This document shows positions 8,516 through 17,173 of a stretch of DNA of 64,000 nt, piece by piece. Origin of the DNA: Caballeronia telluris (lineage in GTDB: Bacteria > Pseudomonadota > Gammaproteobacteria > Burkholderiales > Burkholderiaceae); contig NZ_FCNZ02000005.1 in the NCBI RefSeq assembly GCF_001544495.1, positions 265,243 to 329,242 on the forward strand, written 5' to 3'. The notes under the pieces are model-generated. The model saw only the letters and a list, made by a program, of their open reading frames with translations, was not told where the DNA came from and ran no database searches. The position numbers were made by a program, and so were the translations under genes. How positions within the stretch are numbered: position 1 is the stretch's first letter; each line of letters starts with the position of its first letter.

Positions 8516-10735
8516 TTAAGCGCCGTCGAGGTAGCGGTACGCGTCCGAGTAGTAGCCATAGCGCAGCGGCGATGGCTCGAAGCCGTTGAACACCAGACCG
8601 TCCACCTGCGTGCCGACCTTCGAGAGACGCGAGACGGACTCGGTCACTTCCGAATAACTCACCTTGCCTTGTCGCGCCACGAAGAGCGTTACGTCGGCGA
8701 AGCGCGATATCACGGCGGCATCGGCGGCCGGAAGCACCGGCGGCGAATCGATCACGATCATGTCGTACTCTTCGCGCATCGAATCGATGAGCGCGGAAAT
8801 CTTCTCCGGGCCGAGGAGCTTGCGCATGTGTCTGACATGCTTGCCCGCGGCCAGCGCGTGCAGGTTCTCGAACGGCTCGGTGATGGCTTTGCTCGGTGCA
8901 ATCGTTCCTTGCAGCACGCCCGCCAATCCCTGATTTCCCTTGACCTGCATGTAGCGTTCGATCGTCGACTTGCGCATGTCCGCGTCGATCAAGAGCGTTT
9001 TCAATCCCTTTTCCGCATACAGATAAGCGAGATTCGCCGAGATCATGGACTTGCCCTGTCCCGGCACGGCCGACGTCACGAGCACGACCTTTGCGCCCGC
9101 CGTCGATGCGAGCTTGTATTGCAGCGAGTGCGCGAGTGCGTCCATCGCCTCGACGAGCGGCGTGTCCGATTGCTCCTTGCTCACCATGAAGCGCGGAATG
9201 TTCGAAACGCTCGCTTCGAGCTGATGCGGCGAGATGGGCAGCACGCCGAGCGTCTGAATGCCCACCATCGACTCGAGCCGCTTGGGATCGCGGATACTTC
9301 CCGAGAGAAGCGGAATGAGTTGCGTCGCGAGGAAGCCAAGGACCGCGCCGAACGCAGCGCCGAGCAGCACGACGATCACTCGCTTGGGGCGCGCAGGCTT
9401 TTGCGGAGGCACTGCCTTGTCGACGATCGCAGCATTGCCCATCGCACCGGCTTGCGCGATCTGCAACTGCTGCGCGTTGTTCAAGAGGCCGACATACAAC
9501 TGATTGTTCACTTCGACATCGCGCGCGAGGCGCAAATATTGTTGCTGCATCGCGGGAAGCCGCGCGATCTTGCCTTGCAGTTCCGCCGACTTTTGATCGA
9601 GCTGCCGGAACTTGTTGGCCGCCGCGACGAGTTGCGGTTGCTCGCCGGTGAAGCGCTGTGCCAGATCCTGATAAACCAGCTTGGCTTCGAGGCGCGACTT
9701 CTCGACCAGCGCCGATTCGTCGAGCAGCATCTTTGCTTCGCCCTGCACGTCGATCGTGCCTTCCTTGTTGCGATAGTCGTTTAGCGCCTGCTCGGCCTTT
9801 TGCACGCGCTCCTTGACGACCGGCAGTTGCGCGTTCAGGAATGCAAGGCTGCGTTCTGAATCCGCCGCGTGACGCCTCGCGTTCGACTCCAGATACGCGG
9901 CGGCGACCGCGTTGACAAAGCGCGACGCGAACACCGGGTCCGCATCTTCGAACGCGAGCTGGATGATGTTCGATTGCCGCTTCGTCTCCACCACATTGAA
10001 GACTTTCTGGATCTGTTCGAGCCGTGCCTGAGTCGAGAAGCGCTGCACGGTGAACTCGGTGCCGGGACGCGCAATCATCTTCTGCACGTTCACGGTGTAA
10101 CCCGCGGCGGCGCTCGGCGTTCCGACTGTCCCGGTCAGCACTTCGTTACCGGCCGCGTCCTTGAGGGTCCACTTGTCATTACCTGCGTAGTCGAGTTCAA
10201 GCTTCTTTCCCAACTGTTCGTCTGGCACGTTGAACGTCTTGAACTCGACCGCTTCTCCGCCCCAAGCCCATAAAGGTTCTTCGATCAAAGGGGCGACAAG
10301 GCCGCTGGGCTCCTTGGGAAGAATCGAGCCGAGGAACGCGCCGACGAGCGGCATGCGATTCTTGACCGAGACTTCGGCCTGCGCGACGGTCGTGTCCATC
10401 GCCTGCGCGAGCACGGTACGGGAGCGAACGATGTCGATTTCTCCGACGACAGGCGAATCCTGAATATCAAGCGCTTTCGACACGTCGGAAAGCGAGCCGA
10501 GCGTGCTCGCCTTCCTTTCCTCGATCTGGATCAGCGCATCGGCGGAATACACCGGCGTGGAGAGCGCGATGTACATCACCGAGAGCACGACGCATGCAAA
10601 GAAGACGCCTATGAAGATCCATTTGTGGTCGAAGACGTTCTCGACCATGTCAAGCGGGGACAGCTTGATTCCTTCTCGCGATCCCTTGTCGCTCCATCCA
10701 AGATCGTCGTCAAGGAAAGGTCTGTTTCGGCTCAT
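8516..10735 (-). CDS. wzc: polysaccharide co-polymerase and BY-kinase (Wzc/BceF type)
   Basis: The 739-residue protein combines an N-terminal Wzz domain, with a membrane helix near residues 38-58 and another near 455-475, and a cytoplasmic bacterial tyrosine kinase domain. Kinase signatures are Walker A PGQGKS (about 558-563), Walker A' LLIDADMR (about 581-588) and Walker B MIVIDSPP (about 659-666). The C-terminal tail has five Tyr residues in the last 14 positions, the usual autophosphorylation cluster. It should control chain length and couple polymerisation to export. A GGAG sits seven bases before the ATG. No cognate Wza or tyrosine phosphatase gene is present in the window. Confidence 0.93.
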   Translation of the reverse strand: MSRNRPFLDDDLGWSDKGSREGIKLSPLDMVENVFDHKWIFIGVFFACVVLSVMYIALSTPVYSADALIQIEERKASTLGSLSDVSKALDIQDSPVVGEIDIVRSRTVLAQAMDTTVAQAEVSVKNRMPLVGAFLGSILPKEPSGLVAPLIEEPLWAWGGEAVEFKTFNVPDEQLGKKLELDYAGNDKWTLKDAAGNEVLTGTVGTPSAAAGYTVNVQKMIARPGTEFTVQRFSTQARLEQIQKVFNVVETKRQSNIIQLAFEDADPVFASRFVNAVAAAYLESNARRHAADSERSLAFLNAQLPVVKERVQKAEQALNDYRNKEGTIDVQGEAKMLLDESALVEKSRLEAKLVYQDLAQRFTGEQPQLVAAANKFRQLDQKSAELQGKIARLPAMQQQYLRLARDVEVNNQLYVGLLNNAQQLQIAQAGAMGNAAIVDKAVPPQKPARPKRVIVVLLGAAFGAVLGFLATQLIPLLSGSIRDPKRLESMVGIQTLGVLPISPHQLEASVSNIPRFMVSKEQSDTPLVEAMDALAHSLQYKLASTAGAKVVLVTSAVPGQGKSMISANLAYLYAEKGLKTLLIDADMRKSTIERYMQVKGNQGLAGVLQGTIAPSKAITEPFENLHALAAGKHVRHMRKLLGPEKISALIDSMREEYDMIVIDSPPVLPAADAAVISRFADVTLFVARQGKVSYSEVTESVSRLSKVGTQVDGLVFNGFEPSPLRYGYYSDAYRYLDGA

Positions 10736-10924
10736 GCATGGACTCCACTATTCGCAGGAGATACAAGCACGCCTCTGGCTTGAGCGGCGATGCCTGATGG
10801 GAATTAAACATGTCATAACATGAGACCACAGTGCTTAACGGCATTCTGTTGGCAAGCCAACATGGTTAAAGGACTCAGAGACCGTATCCTCTCATCATTG
10901 AATTGATCGGCTCTTCTTTTAGAC
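10736..10924. promoter_or_regulatory. divergent promoter region between wzc and the GH99-like gene
   Basis: This 189-base AT-richer spacer must hold promoters for both directions. It contains two short inverted repeats: CATGTCATAACATG at 10809-10822 and TTGGCAAGCCAA at 10849-10860. Either could bind a dimeric regulator. I could not find a convincing -24/-12 site with correct spacing, although the locus regulator is a sigma-54 activator. Confidence 0.5.
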
Positions 10925-12193
10925 ATGCTTAAGCCCATTGCGCTTGCCGTACTGCTTTCGATTTCCGCCTTGACAGTCGATGCGGGCGCTGCCGAATTCG
11001 TCTCGACGCTCAATGCGCCCAACACTTCCGCAAGCCCGCTTTTCAAGGGCTCGTCGAACGGCAATCTGGCGGGCACGACATCCGTGTCCAAAGTCGATGT
11101 TCATACGTTGCTTTACCCCGGAAGCACGACCAAGGTACTCGCGCACTACTTGCCCTGGTGGGGGCCGAACCCACGCGGCCTCGACGTGGGCTATCGCTCC
11201 GACGATCCGCGCCAGGCGCAGCGCACCTTCGACGATATGGCATCGCGCGGCGTCGACGGCGTGATCGTCGACTGGTACGGCGAGGGGCATTTCGTCGATA
11301 CCGCCTGGAAGGCGTCGATGCCCGCGCTTGCCGCGAACCCCAAGATGAGCTTTGCGCTGATGGTGGACAGCGGCACGTTCAAGTTCAACGCTTGCAAAGG
11401 CTGCGACCTGAACCAGACCATTCTTCACCAGCTCGACTACATGGCGCGCGAGTATTTTCCTTCGCGCCAATACCTGCGTCATGACGGCCGGCCGGTCGTC
11501 TTCGAATTCGGCATGGAAGCGGTTGGCAAAGCGGATTGGGCTCGCATACAGGCAGCGCGTCCCGACGTTCTCTGGGTCCACATTCATGCACATGGCCTTA
11601 ATCTTCCCGCAAGCAAAGGCGCTTTCGTCTGGGTAGAGGCGCAATCCAAAGCACGCGCGAAAGACGATCCCGCCAGCCTCACCGGCCTCGACATCTTCTA
11701 CAACACCGCAACGAGCCAGCCCACGAAGATCGCGGTCGGCGGTGTGTGGAAGGGCTTCGACGATTCGATGGCGCCGTGGGCCGCCGCATCTCCGCACGTA
11801 CTTGCACAAGACTGCGGCAAGACGTGGCTCGAAGGCTTCCGCATTCTCAACGAGCACTACAGCGCGCATCAGCAAATCCCCTTCCTTCAGCTCGTTACCT
11901 GGAACGACTATGAGGAGGGCAGCGCGCTCGAAACGGGTATCGCGAGTTGCGTGAAGATCGATGCGCGCCGCGCGGGTCAAACGCTGGCCGTATCGCTTAG
12001 CCATCCGGAGAACGTCGATCATCTTGAGCTCTATGAGCAGGCGGCTCCTGCATCGTTCAGACTCGTTGGACGCTACGCGCCTTCCGTCACGTCGATCCCG
12101 CTTACAGAGCGATCTTCCAATTCTTACTTTCTCAAGGCGGTCGGCAAGCCGTTCATGCAAAACGTGATCTCGCCACCCATCAAGCTTGAATAA
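10925..12193 (+). CDS. secreted GH99/GH71-like glycosidase
   Basis: The 422-residue protein begins with a cleavable signal peptide (MLKPIALAVLLSISALTVDAGAAE) and then shows features of GH99/GH71-like glycosidases. These include AHYLPWWG near residue 76, DGVIVDWYGEG with acidic residues near 118, and FLQLVTWNDYEEGS near 325. It would act in the periplasm or outside the cell on alpha-linked glycan, perhaps trimming or releasing the polysaccharide made here. It is divergent from wzc, and its 3' end overlaps the convergent gmhB by 14 bases. The ribosome site is weak. Family placement is from remembered motifs and should be treated as probable. Confidence 0.72.
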   Translation: MLKPIALAVLLSISALTVDAGAAEFVSTLNAPNTSASPLFKGSSNGNLAGTTSVSKVDVHTLLYPGSTTKVLAHYLPWWGPNPRGLDVGYRSDDPRQAQRTFDDMASRGVDGVIVDWYGEGHFVDTAWKASMPALAANPKMSFALMVDSGTFKFNACKGCDLNQTILHQLDYMAREYFPSRQYLRHDGRPVVFEFGMEAVGKADWARIQAARPDVLWVHIHAHGLNLPASKGAFVWVEAQSKARAKDDPASLTGLDIFYNTATSQPTKIAVGGVWKGFDDSMAPWAAASPHVLAQDCGKTWLEGFRILNEHYSAHQQIPFLQLVTWNDYEEGSALETGIASCVKIDARRAGQTLAVSLSHPENVDHLELYEQAAPASFRLVGRYAPSVTSIPLTERSSNSYFLKAVGKPFMQNVISPPIKLE

Positions 12194-12743
12194 TGGCTGG
12201 TTTAGCCTTCAACAATGGGGTAACTTCCAGCAAGGCATCGATTGCCAGCGCGCCATTCGGCACCTCACTTTTCTCTTTTGAACCGAACAAAAAGCAATGG
12301 CCGACTCCCGCACGCCGTCCCGCTTCCATATCCGATCGTTTGTCACCGATCAGGATCGAAGCCGGCATATCCAGATCGAGATCTTGCCGCGCTGCGTCGA
12401 ACATTCCTGGCGAGGGCTTTCTGCACAAACAGGATTTCCGGTATGCGCCCAACGCCGCGTCTGGATGATGCGGACAGTGGTAGACCCTGTCGATGGTCGC
12501 GCCTTCTTTGACAAAGCGATCGCTCATCCACTGCATGAAAGACGCGAACTGCGCTTCCGAGTAATAGCCACGGCCGATGCCAGCCTGATTCGTCACCACG
12601 ATCACCGCATAACCAGTTTCATTTGCCAGACAAACGAGATCGAAGATGCCTGCGATGAACACGCATCGCTCGGGCTGGTGGACATAGCCGAAGTCGACAT
12701 TCATCACGCCGTCCCGATCGAGGAATAACGCCTTACGCTTCAC
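12180..12743 (-). CDS. gmhB: D-glycero-D-manno-heptose 1,7-bisphosphate phosphatase
   Basis: This 187-residue HAD-superfamily phosphatase opens with FLDRDGVMN, which holds the nucleophile and acid Asp residues. It carries the zinc-site Cys pattern CPHHPD...CLCRKP that marks the GmhB/histidinol-phosphatase type, followed by IGDKRSDMEAG. It should remove the 7-phosphate (or 1,7-bisphosphate partner position) of the heptose made by the three upstream genes. The start is a GTG that overlaps the end of hddC by 11 bases, with GAGG upstream. It is the last gene of the heptose operon and converges on the glycosidase gene. Confidence 0.9.
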   Translation of the reverse strand: MKRKALFLDRDGVMNVDFGYVHQPERCVFIAGIFDLVCLANETGYAVIVVTNQAGIGRGYYSEAQFASFMQWMSDRFVKEGATIDRVYHCPHHPDAALGAYRKSCLCRKPSPGMFDAARQDLDLDMPASILIGDKRSDMEAGRRAGVGHCFLFGSKEKSEVPNGALAIDALLEVTPLLKAKPAIIQA

Positions 12744-13464
12744 GACCGTAAGCCTCTAGCATTTGGGGAATGACGGTCTGCGCGCGCGCGTAGTCTTGCG
12801 GAATGCCGATGTCGATGAACTCCGTCACATCGGGAAAGACCCGCATATCCATTGCAGCAACCCGTTTAGCCAGGAAATCCTGCTCGAACGAAAATCGCTT
12901 GGGCAATTCGCACGCTAGAACACTTGCTGCCCTTAGCGTGTACGTTCCGGCGTTGATGAAGCCATGTCCTTCACGCTTTTCATGGAATGCGCGAAGGCGC
13001 CTGGTCTGCGCATCGAAGGCAAGCGTGCCGTAGCGGGAACCGTCCGGCACGGTCGTCGCCGCGATCACCAGGTCCGCCTTGGTCGACCGATGGAAGGCCG
13101 ACAGACCGCGCAGATCGAGGTTGGAAATCGTATCGCCGTTCATCACGATCATGTCGGGCGCACCGTGAGCGCGCAGTGCGTGCACGATCGCGCCGCCGGT
13201 GCCCAACGGCTCATGCTCCTCGACAAACGACACTTCGATGCCGTCACGGGACGACGCGACAAAGTCCCTGATGTGTCGCTGGCCGTGTCCGATCGCGAGC
13301 ACGATCTCAGGCGCGCCTTGCTGCACGAGCCGATGCAGCATCCACGACAGGAACGGCCGCCCGCCAATCGACGCCAACGCCTTCGGCATCTCGTCGCCGA
13401 GGACCGGACGCAAGCGCGTACCGAGCCCGCCCGCGAGAATGAGGCATGGCAGGACGTCGCTCAT
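12733..13464 (-). CDS. hddC: D-glycero-alpha-D-manno-heptose 1-phosphate guanylyltransferase
   Basis: The 243-residue nucleotidyltransferase has the signature LILAGGLGTRLRPVLGD at its N-terminus and VMNGDTISNLD around residue 100. It would make GDP-D-glycero-alpha-D-manno-heptose from heptose 1-phosphate and GTP. The assignment to GTP and heptose, rather than to hexose, comes from its position between gmhA and gmhB. The ATG at 13464 overlaps the gmhA stop as ATGA, so it is preferred over a start 45 bases upstream. Confidence 0.87.
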   Translation of the reverse strand: MSDVLPCLILAGGLGTRLRPVLGDEMPKALASIGGRPFLSWMLHRLVQQGAPEIVLAIGHGQRHIRDFVASSRDGIEVSFVEEHEPLGTGGAIVHALRAHGAPDMIVMNGDTISNLDLRGLSAFHRSTKADLVIAATTVPDGSRYGTLAFDAQTRRLRAFHEKREGHGFINAGTYTLRAASVLACELPKRFSFEQDFLAKRVAAMDMRVFPDVTEFIDIGIPQDYARAQTVIPQMLEAYGREA

Positions 13465-14042
13465 CCGAAGATCTTCTCTTCGACGATGCCGCATATGATA
13501 TGACCGCACAGCAGATGCGCTTCCTGGATTCGCGGCGTCGACGGCGACGGAATGTCGATACAGACGTCCGTGAGTTCGCGCATTTGCGCGGCGCCGGCAC
13601 CGTTGCCTGTAAAGCCCACCGTGAACATGCCCGCCGATCGAGCCGCTTCGAACGCGCGAATGATGTTGGGCGAGCGGCCCGAGGTCGAATATCCCCAGAA
13701 CACGTCGCCTGCTCGGCCCGATGCCTGTATCTGGCGCTCGAAGAGCCGTTCATAGCCGTAGTCGTTGCCGATGGCCGTCAAGACCGACGTGTCGACCGTC
13801 AGCGCAAACGCGGGCAGTCCGGGTCGGTCGAAGCAAAAGCGGCTCACGAATTCGCCCGCAATGTGCTGCGCATCGGCTGCGCTTCCCCCGTTTCCTGCAA
13901 GCAGAACCTTGTTGCCCGCGCGAAACGCCACGGTGATGCGCTCCGCAACCTGCTGCACGCGTTCGATCAGACCGCTATCGGCCCGAAGCGCCTGCAAGAC
14001 CGAAAGTGTCTTGTCGATCTCCCCCAGGACAGTCATCGTCAT
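13461..14042 (-). CDS. gmhA: sedoheptulose-7-phosphate isomerase (SIS domain)
   Basis: This 193-residue SIS-domain protein has GNGGSAADAQHIAGEFVSRF near residues 50-70 and YSTSGRSPNIIRAF near 120, both typical of phosphoheptose isomerases. It converts sedoheptulose 7-phosphate to D-glycero-D-manno-heptose 7-phosphate, the first step of the pathway. Its ATG overlaps the hddA stop (ATGA), and its own stop overlaps the hddC start (ATGA). The chain of four-base overlaps implies one coupled transcript. Confidence 0.93.
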   Translation of the reverse strand: MTMTVLGEIDKTLSVLQALRADSGLIERVQQVAERITVAFRAGNKVLLAGNGGSAADAQHIAGEFVSRFCFDRPGLPAFALTVDTSVLTAIGNDYGYERLFERQIQASGRAGDVFWGYSTSGRSPNIIRAFEAARSAGMFTVGFTGNGAGAAQMRELTDVCIDIPSPSTPRIQEAHLLCGHIICGIVEEKIFG

Positions 14043-15085
14043 AGCTTTTTTCTCCACGATTGGGCGCCGATATCGGTGAACGTGCAATTGAGCACGTGAC
14101 CATTGAGCTGGCTGCTGGCGCTTAGCGTGCGCATGACCCGTGGCCGATCTATAGGATCGACAAAGAACATCATGAAGCCGCCGCCACCCGCGCCCGATAC
14201 CTTCCCGGCTTTAGCCCCCGCATTGATCGCGACTCTATAGAGTTCGTCGATCATGGGATTCGAGATGTTTCGGGCCATGCGCTTCTTGGATTCCCAGGCG
14301 TCGGCCATGGAACGCGCGAACGCGTGAAAGTCGCCGCGCAACACGGCTTCCTTCATGCGAACCGCTTCGGTCTTGACTTCGTGCAGTGCGGCAAGCGGAT
14401 CGCTCTCGCCATTGGCGACGTTGGCGCTTTGTTCCTTGATGATGTTCGCCGATTCGCGCGAGACGCCGGTGAAGTAAAGCACCAGCGACGCCTCCATTTC
14501 CGCCTTGGTTTCCTGTTTGATGCGAAGCGGATTGACGATCACACGGTCGCCGTAGAACTCCATGAAGTTCAGCCCGCCAAAAGTCGCTGCGTACTGATCC
14601 TGCTTCCCGCCTGCAAGGCAGAGGTCGACGCGTTCGATATCGTGAGCGAGATGGGCGATGTCGTATTCGCCGAGCGGCAGCGACAGCAGTTCGCAGAACG
14701 CCTGAACGAGCGCGACGACGATAGTGGACGAGGACCCGAGCCCCGACCCCGGCGGCGCCTCGGAACACGTCGTGATGGTGACTGCAAGCGGATGTCCGCC
14801 ATTGAAGTCCCTGACGATGCGGTTGTAGACGCCGACGTGCAATGCGAGGCCCGGACGCGTCGCCAGTTCGGGCGCGACAGGACCGCGCCAGGATATGTCG
14901 GTGTCGGCCGCGACTAGTTCTATTCGCGCGTCGTCACGCGGGGCAATGGACGCGTAAGCGAACTTTTCGATGGTCACGTTGAGCGCAAGGCCGCCGAACT
15001 GGTCCGAGTAAGGCGGCACGTCCGTCCCGCCGCCCGCCAGTCCCAGGCGCAGCGGAGCCCGCGATCGGGCGATGAAGCTTGTCAT
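14039..15085 (-). CDS. hddA: D-glycero-alpha-D-manno-heptose 7-phosphate kinase (GHMP family)
   Basis: The 348-residue GHMP kinase has the sugar-binding start RAPLRLGLAGGGTDVPPY, the ATP loop PPGSGLGSSST near residue 110 and the C-terminal SGAGGGGFMMFF. It phosphorylates heptose 7-phosphate at C1 on the alpha side, which commits the sugar to the GDP rather than the ADP branch. The start chosen is the ATG at 15085; sequence further upstream in frame is Arg-rich and unlike the family. It is the first gene of the heptose operon. Confidence 0.9.
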   Translation of the reverse strand: MTSFIARSRAPLRLGLAGGGTDVPPYSDQFGGLALNVTIEKFAYASIAPRDDARIELVAADTDISWRGPVAPELATRPGLALHVGVYNRIVRDFNGGHPLAVTITTCSEAPPGSGLGSSSTIVVALVQAFCELLSLPLGEYDIAHLAHDIERVDLCLAGGKQDQYAATFGGLNFMEFYGDRVIVNPLRIKQETKAEMEASLVLYFTGVSRESANIIKEQSANVANGESDPLAALHEVKTEAVRMKEAVLRGDFHAFARSMADAWESKKRMARNISNPMIDELYRVAINAGAKAGKVSGAGGGGFMMFFVDPIDRPRVMRTLSASSQLNGHVLNCTFTDIGAQSWRKKL

Positions 15086-15584
15086 GATATTTTCTCGCCG
15101 TGTGGTACATCGCCACTTGCGCATTCGTAATCGCCCCGCGCTCCGTCGTTTGCAGCGCAAGCGAAACAACCCCCGCATTCCTTTCGGATGCCTTATCGTT
15201 TTGTCGATAAGCCACTTTCAAGTCCTGCCCCGTTCAAGCCACGCATTCTCTCTACGATTTCTTCTTTCGCTAGCGCATCGACGAAGGAGCCAGGATTTCC
15301 GTGCCAATGCGAAACCGATTACATACGGCGCATTGTGCAACAAGGATCTGGCGGACATGAGTGCGTCTCCGCACGTTGAATGATGCTTTTGAACGGACGC
15401 TTAACTTTAGACAAACACGTGGGCATCCAGCGCGACGAGCCGCAATCGCGGGCGCCCGAAACCCGATCGCTCGCCTAAGCAATGCTTAAGACGCGAGGTC
15501 GCGCGCAAACGTTTGTCTAACTGTCTGGAAAAGCCTCAGGCTATAACCCTGAGGCTCCGAGGTCATGGCTAGCAGGAAAGCAGG
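15086..15584. other. non-coding region upstream of the heptose operon
   Basis: These 499 bases separate hddA from the activator gene, both on the minus strand. They should contain the hddA promoter and leader. An inverted repeat, TTAGACAAAC at 15407-15416 and GTTTGTCTAA at 15511-15520, flanks about 94 bases. The right arm is part of the palindrome CAAACGTTTG. The activator's terminator lies at the right end. No convincing gene is seen. Confidence 0.6.
15528..15556 (-). terminator. terminator of the VpsR-like activator gene
   Basis: Read on the minus strand, AGCCTCAGG, a seven-base loop and CCTGAGGCT form a perfect nine-base-pair stem followed by TTTT. It lies about 30 bases past the stop of the activator gene. 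The U-run is short, so termination may be partial. Confidence 0.65.
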
Positions 15585-16970
15585 TCACGCAGCAGGGCGC
15601 GCGCACTGCGTCTCGGACGTTCCGACGCCAAGCGTCGCAGATCGCAAACCATGCGACGTGAGCAGGCGATACAGCGTCACGCGTGAAATTCCGAGTTCGT
15701 GGGCCGCGTCGCCGAGGCGTCCACGATGACGCAAAAGCGCCAGTTCGATCGCCTGCCGCTCGGCCGCTTCGCGCGCCTGCGCGAGCGACACCGGCGCGAC
15801 TTCGACGTATTCGCCCAGTTCGAGGTCGCGCGCGGTAATCTGCCGCCCTTCCGACATCACGATCGCGCGCCGCACTCGGTTGATCAGTTCGCGCACGTTC
15901 CCGGGCCATCCGTAGTTGTGAAGCGCGGCAATAGCGCACGGCGAGAAGCCGCGCAGACGCCGGTTGGCGTCTTTCTTGAAGCGGTCGAACATGTGCTTCG
16001 CGAGCAGCTCGATATCCTTGCCGCGCGAGCGCAGCGGCGGCTCGTCGATCTGCAACACGCAAAGACGGTGGTACAAGTCGGCGCGGAAGCGCCCTTCAAT
16101 CATCGCCGTCTGCATGTCGACGTGGGTCGCCGAGATGATGCGCACGTCCACAGGCGTTGAGCCGTGGCCGCCGAGACGTTCCACCTTGCGCTCTTGCAGG
16201 AAGCGCAAAAGACTCGCCTGGCTTTCGAGCGGCAGATCGCCGATTTCGTCGAGGAAGAGCGTGCCACCGTTGGCCGCTTCGACGCGCCCGATCTTGCGCT
16301 GGTTCGCCCCGGTGAACGCGCCGCGCTCGTAGCCGAAGAGTTCGGATTGCAGCAGGTGCGCCGGAATCGCGCCGCAATTGATCGCGACGAACGGCTCGTT
16401 GCGACGCACCGAACGCTTGTGAATCGCCGCCGCAGTAAGTTCCTTTCCGGTGCCCGATTCGCCGGAAATGAACACGGACGCATCGGTCATCGCGACCTTG
16501 CGGATCGAGCGGAACAGCGCGAGCATCGCGTCGCACGAACCGATCATCTCGTCCTCGGCGCGGGCCGGGGCGCTGCTCTCCTCCGCCTCCTGCAAGGTCA
16601 ACATGCCGTGGGCGTGGCCGACGGCATCGACGATACGTTCATTCGCCGTCGGCAGCGTCACATAGTCGAAGCAGAAGTCGCGTATCACTCTGCGCGCGCC
16701 GGCTTCCATGATTTGTTCAGGGTGGCCGATCGCGATCCAGCCGATCGACGGAGCGGCGAGCAAGGCTTCCATGACCGCCCAGTCGCGCGGAAACTGGCAG
16801 TCGGAGAGATCCAGGATGCCAGCGCTGACACCGGTGATGCGCCGCATTGCCTGGCCGCGCTTGCCGGGGTCGACGAGTTCGACGTCCCATTGCCGGTCCT
16901 TCAGGCGCGCATGCAGATCGGGACTCAACCCGAGTCCCACGTAATAGAGTTTCCTTGCTTCCCCGGTCAT
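15585..16970 (-). CDS. VpsR-like sigma-54 dependent transcriptional activator
   Basis: The 461-residue protein has a degenerate receiver-like N-terminal domain (1-130) of the kind seen in VpsR. It is followed by an AAA+ sigma-54 interaction domain with GESGTGKE (Walker A), GAFTGA (the sigma-54 contact loop) and GGTLFLDEIGDLP (Walker B). A Fis-type helix-turn-helix lies at the C-terminus (LGDAAHELGISRVTLYRLL). Relatives in Vibrio (VpsR) and Burkholderia (BerB) bind cyclic di-GMP and activate biofilm polysaccharide genes. That role is inferred here from family and from the adjacent EPS operon. A GAGAGAAGG stretch precedes the ATG. The hybrid kinase gene lies 203 bases upstream on the same strand. 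Confidence 0.9.
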   Translation of the reverse strand: MTGEARKLYYVGLGLSPDLHARLKDRQWDVELVDPGKRGQAMRRITGVSAGILDLSDCQFPRDWAVMEALLAAPSIGWIAIGHPEQIMEAGARRVIRDFCFDYVTLPTANERIVDAVGHAHGMLTLQEAEESSAPARAEDEMIGSCDAMLALFRSIRKVAMTDASVFISGESGTGKELTAAAIHKRSVRRNEPFVAINCGAIPAHLLQSELFGYERGAFTGANQRKIGRVEAANGGTLFLDEIGDLPLESQASLLRFLQERKVERLGGHGSTPVDVRIISATHVDMQTAMIEGRFRADLYHRLCVLQIDEPPLRSRGKDIELLAKHMFDRFKKDANRRLRGFSPCAIAALHNYGWPGNVRELINRVRRAIVMSEGRQITARDLELGEYVEVAPVSLAQAREAAERQAIELALLRHRGRLGDAAHELGISRVTLYRLLTSHGLRSATLGVGTSETQCARPAA

Positions 16971-17173
16971 TTCCTTCTCTCGATGCTTTTAGTTATGAGG
17001 AAGCAGTATGCCTTCGGCGCGCGATTCGGGATATGCACGGCAAACGTTTCACTGCCGTGAAATCTTTAGATCAATGCGGCTTCGGCGATAAAGGTTTTTG
17101 TGGGACTAATTGCCGCCAGCTTAAAAACAGCCGAGGAAAATGCTACCGGCGGCGCCGTCGGCCCCAGCCCGAC

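Noticed and set aside
15226..15241. GG-N10-GC pattern resembling a sigma-54 promoter upstream of hddA (minus strand)
   Set aside because: Only the four invariant bases fit; the rest of the -24/-12 consensus is poor and such spacing is frequent by chance in GC-rich DNA.
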